Source: Gammaproteobacteria bacterium (GTDB taxonomy: Bacteria > Pseudomonadota > Gammaproteobacteria > GCA-001735895). Taken from it: 39,227 nucleotides of DNA. Location: the NCBI GenBank assembly GCA_018669845.1, contig JABHSO010000177.1, forward strand, positions 1-39,227. The letters run 5' to 3'. Each line of letters begins with the position of its first letter. Position 1 is the first letter of the stretch. The position numbers and the translations under genes are program-made. The notes beneath the pieces are model-generated. The model worked only from the letters and a program-made list of their open reading frames with translations, was not told the origin of the DNA and made no database searches. Of this stretch, positions 35,042 through 39,227 are shown one piece after another.

Positions 35042-36067
35042 ATGAAAAACTTACTTCACCTTATTTTCACCAGTTTATTTATTATTGGTGTCTTATTTAC
35101 CAGTTCGGCAATAAGTGCAGAAGCGAATAAACCAGGTCAAATAAAAGGTGGGGCCGTACACGAAGCTCCAGAGTGGTTTAAAGAAAGTTTTCTGGAGGTT
35201 CAGGACGATGTAGATGAGGCAACGGAAGCGAACAAACATGTACTACTATTTTTTCAACTAAATGGTTGTCCCTATTGTGATCGAATGCTTCATGAATCTT
35301 TTGAAACAGAACCACTTACTGGCTATATTAAACAGAATTTTGATACCATAGCCATTAATGTGAAAGGAGATCGTGATATTGCCTTTAATGAAGAGATAAG
35401 TGTTACAGAGAAAGAATTATCTGAGATATTAAAAGTTAGAGCGACTCCGGCAATACTTTTTTTGAATAGCGATAATAAAACGGTTGTTCGTGTGAATGGA
35501 TATCGTGCACCTGAACGTTTTAGACAGGTTTTGGAATATGTCAGTTCTAAGGGTTATGAACAAGGAACTCTTGCTGATTATTTTGATAAGAAATTAGCAA
35601 AAAATATTTATAAACTTAGAGATAGTAAGTTATTTAAAAAGGAAACTGATCTTTCCACCGTTAAAGGACCTCTTGCACTAATATTTGAAGATGGGAGTTG
35701 CTTTGACTGTAATGAACTACACGAAAAAATTCTGAGCAAACCTGAAGTACAGAAAGAATTAAACGCTTTTACCGTTATTCGATTACATGTGGGTTCTGGA
35801 AGTATTATTACTGATTTAGAGGGGAATAGGGCGACAGCAAAATCTCTAGCGCAAAAATATGATATGACTTATCGTCCTGGCGTATTGCTGTTTGATCAGG
35901 GGAAGCTTGTTCGGCGATATGATAGTTTACTATTCAGTTATCATTTTAAAGAGGGATTCCGCTACGTATCAGGAGGTCATTATAAAACAGAAGACTACGG
36001 TAGTTATTCTGAAAAGCGTACTGAGGAATTATTGTCTGCAGGTATAGATATAGATTTAGGTCATTAG
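35042..36067 (+). CDS. Periplasmic protein with two thioredoxin-fold domains
   Basis: The 341-residue protein has a signal peptide (about 1-26, ending AISA) and two thioredoxin-like domains. The first (about 45-170) has CPYC at residues 76-79 and a cis-Pro in ATPAILF; the second (about 205-320) has CFDC at 220-223 and YRPGVLLF. Proteins of this kind (SoxW or thioredoxin-7/SoxW-like) keep sulfur-carrying cysteines reduced. It follows the rhodanese/metallo-beta-lactamase pair by 25 bases, so a reductase role for the rhodanese persulfides is a reasonable inference. Confidence 0.85.
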   Translation: MKNLLHLIFTSLFIIGVLFTSSAISAEANKPGQIKGGAVHEAPEWFKESFLEVQDDVDEATEANKHVLLFFQLNGCPYCDRMLHESFETEPLTGYIKQNFDTIAINVKGDRDIAFNEEISVTEKELSEILKVRATPAILFLNSDNKTVVRVNGYRAPERFRQVLEYVSSKGYEQGTLADYFDKKLAKNIYKLRDSKLFKKETDLSTVKGPLALIFEDGSCFDCNELHEKILSKPEVQKELNAFTVIRLHVGSGSIITDLEGNRATAKSLAQKYDMTYRPGVLLFDQGKLVRRYDSLLFSYHFKEGFRYVSGGHYKTEDYGSYSEKRTEELLSAGIDIDLGH

Positions 36068-36193
36068 TATTAAACAATATTGATTTGGGAGATAAGTTGA
36101 TAATAATCCACTAATTTTTACTGCAGGATAGTTGATTAATAGCTCACCAAACCAATAATCATTGATATCTCAAACCAAAGTGAGGGTATGTAT

Positions 36194-36838
36194 ATGAAAC
36201 ACAATCTTATTTTTACAGTATTCATTATGGCTACATTGATACTTCCAATTGTTAATGCACAAGATAAATCAATGAGTTTTTTTGTCACCAGTGAAAATAT
36301 GGGTAAGGGTGGAAACTTGGGAGGACTGGCAGGAGCAGACCAACATTGTCAGAAACTGGCTACGGTTGCTGGTGCCGGCAATCGCAAGTGGCGTGCCTAC
36401 TTAAGCTCTGAAAGAGTAAAAGGAAAGCGTGGAGTCAGTGCGCGTGATCGAATTGGTAAAGGCCCATGGTTTAATTCAAAAGGTGTTCTCATTGCAGAAA
36501 ATACTACTGAATTGCATTTGTTCAATAAAACCATCATCAAACAAACTGCGCTTGATGAAAATGGTGATCTGGTGAATGGACGTGGTGATAAACCCAATCA
36601 GCATGACATGTTAACGGGTACGAGAGATGACGGTACCGCCTATTTTCCTGATGATGCTGATCATACCTGTAATAACTGGACCAGTAGCGATACTGGTTCT
36701 GCACAGTTGGGACACCATGACCGTCATGGTGGCGGCAATACTTCCTGGAACTCGGCTCATGCATCTCGAGGTTGCAGCATCAGTGCTCTGAAGAAAACAG
36801 GGGGAGATGCAAGGTTCTATTGCTTCGCATCTGACTAG
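36194..36838 (+). CDS. Secreted lectin-like (DUF1554/endostatin-like fold) protein
   Basis: The 214-residue protein has a signal peptide (about 1-22, ending VNA) and a C-type-lectin/endostatin-like domain: GNLGGLAGADQHCQKLA at the start, WRAYLS, ARDRIGKGPWFNSKG in the middle, and TCNNWTSSDTG, then RFYCFASD at the end with cysteines placed for disulfides. GAGGG seven bases before the ATG at 36194 favours it over the ATG at 36188. Such proteins sit in the periplasm or on the surface. The gene is 120 bases after the thioredoxin gene and may be a separate unit. Its ligand is unknown. Confidence 0.75.
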   Translation: MKHNLIFTVFIMATLILPIVNAQDKSMSFFVTSENMGKGGNLGGLAGADQHCQKLATVAGAGNRKWRAYLSSERVKGKRGVSARDRIGKGPWFNSKGVLIAENTTELHLFNKTIIKQTALDENGDLVNGRGDKPNQHDMLTGTRDDGTAYFPDDADHTCNNWTSSDTGSAQLGHHDRHGGGNTSWNSAHASRGCSISALKKTGGDARFYCFASD

Positions 36839-36865
36839 CTGGTTCGCATTATATTTTCAAGATTA

Positions 36866-36892
36866 TCCCTACCTGTACAAATAGGGTAGGGA
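36866..36892 (+). terminator. Hairpin between the lectin-like and transglycosylase genes
   Basis: TCCCTACC at 36866-36873 pairs with GGTAGGGA at 36885-36892 around an 11-base loop, followed by a moderately T-rich stretch. The two flanking genes converge, so it may serve as a terminator for the plus-strand gene. Confidence 0.5.
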
Positions 36893-36985
36893 GCTATTTA
36901 TTTCACCTTACAGCCAGAAGCATGTTATAAAAAATCATTAATAATCCTGACTCCTGTTTTGGAACTTAGATTAGAATCAGCATAT

Positions 36986-38209
36986 TTACAGATACTTTTC
37001 CATCCGTTTAGACACTTTCTCAATATAAGTCCGAGTTTCCTTTCGAGGAAGAAAGTTTTTTAATCGATCATAAACTTCTCGGGGTGAAAGTTTGTTAATT
37101 TCCGGTATAGCCTTATTAAAACTTGCCTGATTAATAAAGGCTTTTGCAACATTTGATGCGCCTGTGTTGTAAGCGGCTATAGCACAATATACCCGACTCT
37201 CTTTATTTTTAACTCTACGCATATATTTATAGTGCAACACGTGTAAATAGGCAGCGCCAATAGTTATGTTATTTTCTGGTTTATAAAGATAAGAGGGTGC
37301 TAAGACTTTAGCTTTTCCATATAAGTAGTTGGTTGCGTCTTTACCTGCAGTGCGAGGCACAATTTGCATTAAACCATAAGCTGGAACATGTGATTTTGCC
37401 ATAGGATTGAAACTACTTTCAGTTTCCATGATGGCATAGATTAATTCATCATTTATTTTTTCTCTTTCTGCAGCAGCTTTTACAACTTGTGCATATTTCA
37501 CTGCTTTCTTGTGTATCGAGTGAGGGATTTTAAATGATACACGAACAATTTCTTTATCCTGTTTTGCCGATGCAATTATGTTTGTTACGGCATCATTTCC
37601 TGACTTTGACCAAACTTTGATATAACCGTCATGATTTATCTTTAATGTGAGCAAATCCTTCATTGAAAAAAGTCGTTCATTAGTCATTTCACCTTTTTGC
37701 AAAATATTTTCAAATCTGGATAATCTCTGCTCAACCCGATTGGCTACAACATCGGTTTTATAAGCTTCTTTTTCTGTTGAGTTCATTAAACGGTATACCG
37801 CTTTATCAAGTTTTCCTCTTACCTGGTTAATGCTTGTGTCTTTGTCTATGATCATCTCAACCTGAACTTCACCTGTTTTATAATTGACAGTACGACGAAT
37901 GTTGTCTGATTTTTCGTAACTCACCCAAACTGATGGTGGCACGTCCTTAAACTCTCCCCACTGTTTTAAAATATCGTTTGCATATACGGCAAATTCTTCA
38001 TCATAAGCTTCCTGAAAAGCTTTAAACCCCTCATTGAGTTCTTTTGAATTTTTATCTAACTCGCTGGATTTTGTTTGTGGATGTGGTTCAGGCTTCTTTG
38101 AAAATTGCCAAAAACCAGTCCTGTCATACGTCAAAAGAATAACGGGAAGGGAAATTGAAATCAGGAGTATTGAGATAAATCGGATAATTTTCATTGATCG
38201 CTTTGACAT
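36986..38209 (-). CDS. MltC-like membrane-bound lytic murein transglycosylase
   Basis: The 407-residue protein has an N-terminal membrane segment (about 9-27) instead of the lipobox of E. coli MltC, an MltC_N/DUF3393-like region (about 60-215; VWVSYEKSDNIRRTVNYKTGEVQVE) and a C-terminal SLT lysozyme-like domain (about 240-390). The catalytic acid is Glu264 in ETESSFNP; YGLMQIVP and AIAAYNTG are the other family motifs. It cleaves peptidoglycan in the periplasm. It looks like a housekeeping gene unconnected to its neighbours. Confidence 0.9.
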   Translation of the reverse strand: MSKRSMKIIRFISILLISISLPVILLTYDRTGFWQFSKKPEPHPQTKSSELDKNSKELNEGFKAFQEAYDEEFAVYANDILKQWGEFKDVPPSVWVSYEKSDNIRRTVNYKTGEVQVEMIIDKDTSINQVRGKLDKAVYRLMNSTEKEAYKTDVVANRVEQRLSRFENILQKGEMTNERLFSMKDLLTLKINHDGYIKVWSKSGNDAVTNIIASAKQDKEIVRVSFKIPHSIHKKAVKYAQVVKAAAEREKINDELIYAIMETESSFNPMAKSHVPAYGLMQIVPRTAGKDATNYLYGKAKVLAPSYLYKPENNITIGAAYLHVLHYKYMRRVKNKESRVYCAIAAYNTGASNVAKAFINQASFNKAIPEINKLSPREVYDRLKNFLPRKETRTYIEKVSKRMEKYL

Positions 38210-38696
38210 GTTCTGAAAAAGTTTAATAAATATATAGATTCTATGTTTGTTTAATACGTTTCATAAGCATGAACCTTTTTACAATGAAATTTAAGTAATT
38301 TATAAACTTTTTAATATCTGGTGGCTTGTATGTCATAGATAGGGGGTTAGAAGATACACTGGTTTGATAGTTTAATACTTGTAAGTGGTCGTCCATATAA
38401 ATCATGGACATCCACTTAAAGTCATGAAGTGACTATATCCTAAGCTATTGAATTTAATGTGTTGTTATTTTTCTTTCCACTTATTATTTGTGAAAAATTT
38501 ACCCATTAAGTATAGACAGCTTCTGGCACTTTGTACGCATTCACCATTGGTTAGATAAATGACATGCAGCTTAGAATAGAAGTCGATGTTAGTCAGGAAA
38601 AATCTGAGTTAATTGATTGTTGATGCTATTAACCATGAAGTGCCAAATCTGGTGTAGGGGGAGGGGGAGTTATCGGTTTTGACTAGTTCTGCAAAA
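38210..38696. other. Gene-poor region with one imperfect hairpin
   Basis: This AT-rich stretch of 487 bases has no credible gene. A 14-bp imperfect stem (AAGTGG, mismatch, GTCCAT at 38383-38396, and its partner at 38404-38417) is the only clear structure. A closed 45-codon frame on the minus strand around 38470-38610 lacks a start codon and is not called. Confidence 0.4.
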
Positions 38697-39041
38697 TCAC
38701 CTTATTTTTTGATTAGTCGCTGAAATGGACAAACCGACCGTACCTGCCAGCATTGAAACAGGCTCTTCACGACCCCCCATCCGGACCTTTAACGCTAAGC
38801 CTAGGAGCGTCCCAGTAGAGGTCCGAGTCAGCTTGCTGGTGGGCGTTGATTGATTTGTTAGCTGCCTTGGTTGATTTGATTCGTAAAATTTTTTTTGATA
38901 TAGACCATAGCCGCCTTGCCAATAGGGTAACATTGTTATTAAAGCAAAAGAGACCATTAAAATTGGGAACATTATTGGACTATTCTCTATCGTTATTATT
39001 TCTCCTCTAACAGGGATAAAAGTAAGCGACCGGCGAAACAC
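38697..39041 (-). CDS. Doubtful hypothetical protein next to an IS end
   Basis: The frame encodes 114 residues with one hydrophobic segment near residues 28-42 and a low-complexity Thr/Ser/Leu-rich C-terminus. The start is a GTG with no convincing Shine-Dalgarno, and I recognise no family. It lies in a more GC-rich patch beside the IS66-type end, so it may be leftover mobile DNA or a chance frame. Confidence 0.2.
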   Translation of the reverse strand: MFRRSLTFIPVRGEIITIENSPIMFPILMVSFALITMLPYWQGGYGLYQKKFYESNQPRQLTNQSTPTSKLTRTSTGTLLGLALKVRMGGREEPVSMLAGTVGLSISATNQKIR

Positions 39042-39087
39042 ATCTATTAATTTTTAATATAGAGCATCATGCTATCGACCTTTAAAG

Positions 39088-39227
39088 GTAAGCGCCAAAA
39101 TTTCAGCCTATTTAACCCTATTGAGTCACAGGCACTTTCTTAATATTCCAGGGTAACAAAGCTTCCAGTTTTTCAACGGTATCAGCGGCTGCAATGTGTT
39201 GTAGAACATGATGAAGATAATCATAGG
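39088..39227 (-). mobile_element. IS66-family insertion sequence, one end (runs off the window)
   Basis: The end reads GTAAGCGCC at 39088, matching the GTAAGCG-type terminal repeats of IS66 elements. The transposase gene points away from this end. CTTTAAAG at 39080-39087 would be the 8-base target duplication. The other end is outside the window, so neither repeat nor duplication can be confirmed. Confidence 0.65.
39118..39227 (-). CDS. IS66-family transposase, C-terminal fragment
   Basis: Read on the minus strand, 35 residues are visible before the TAG at 39118-39120. The stretch YDYLHHVLQHIAAADTVEKL followed by EALLPWN is the characteristic end of IS66 TnpC transposases (LPWN motif). The rest of the gene lies beyond the right edge, so whether it is intact is unknown. 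Confidence 0.8.
   Translation of the reverse strand, partial: YDYLHHVLQHIAAADTVEKLEALLPWNIKKVPVTQ

Noticed and set aside
38470..38610. A closed minus-strand frame of about 45 codons in the gene-poor region.
   Set aside because: It has no start codon after the upstream stop, no recognisable motif and no Shine-Dalgarno.

Overview
This window looks like a piece of a gammaproteobacterial chromosome, AT-leaning and probably marine or host-associated. The evidence is the gene families: a heterotetrameric sarcosine oxidase operon, a GbdR/GlxA-type AraC regulator, dimethylglycine-dehydrogenase-like flavoproteins, an MltC-like transglycosylase, and a sulfur-trafficking set of rhodaneses plus a YeeE/TsuA-type transporter. 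No rRNA, tRNA or CRISPR array was seen. The taxonomic call is inference only.

Region 1 (1-3840): a PhzF-family isomerase cut by the left window edge, an enolase-superfamily epimerase/dehydratase, a divergent LysR regulator, and an EamA transporter. This looks like an amino-acid or betaine epimerisation module. The LysR/enolase intergenic region carries a perfect 10-bp inverted repeat.

Region 2 (3921-25710): a methylated-amine (betaine) catabolic island. A tightly packed minus-strand operon runs MttB-family methyltransferase, FAD oxidoreductase, FAD/GcvT dehydrogenase, MFS transporter, then a DddP-like M24 metalloenzyme. Divergent from it is soxB-soxD-soxA-soxG (sarcosine oxidase), followed by a convergent GlxA-type regulator. 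A second MttB paralogue lies divergent from a second FAD/GcvT dehydrogenase, which is followed by etfB, etfA and a two-ACT-domain GcvR-like protein. The likely flow is quaternary amine to dimethylglycine, to sarcosine, to glycine, with one-carbon units passed to folate and electrons to ETF. The initial substrate is unknown; the DddP-like enzyme makes DMSP a serious candidate. No corrinoid protein is visible next to either MttB homologue.

Region 3 (26064-36067): a sensory and sulfur module. A five-haem cytochrome c, a PhnD-type lipoprotein, a membrane histidine kinase and an NtrC-type sigma-54 activator form an overlapping gene string. Directly downstream is a -24/-12 promoter with a dyad 60-70 bp upstream, then a periplasmic rhodanese, a TsuA-like transporter, a second rhodanese, a decayed metallo-beta-lactamase gene and a double-thioredoxin protein. 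I infer that the string senses a periplasmic ligand and switches on sulfane-sulfur handling.

Region 4 (36194-39227): a secreted lectin-like protein, an MltC-like lytic transglycosylase, a gene-poor stretch, and the end of an IS66-family element running off the right edge.
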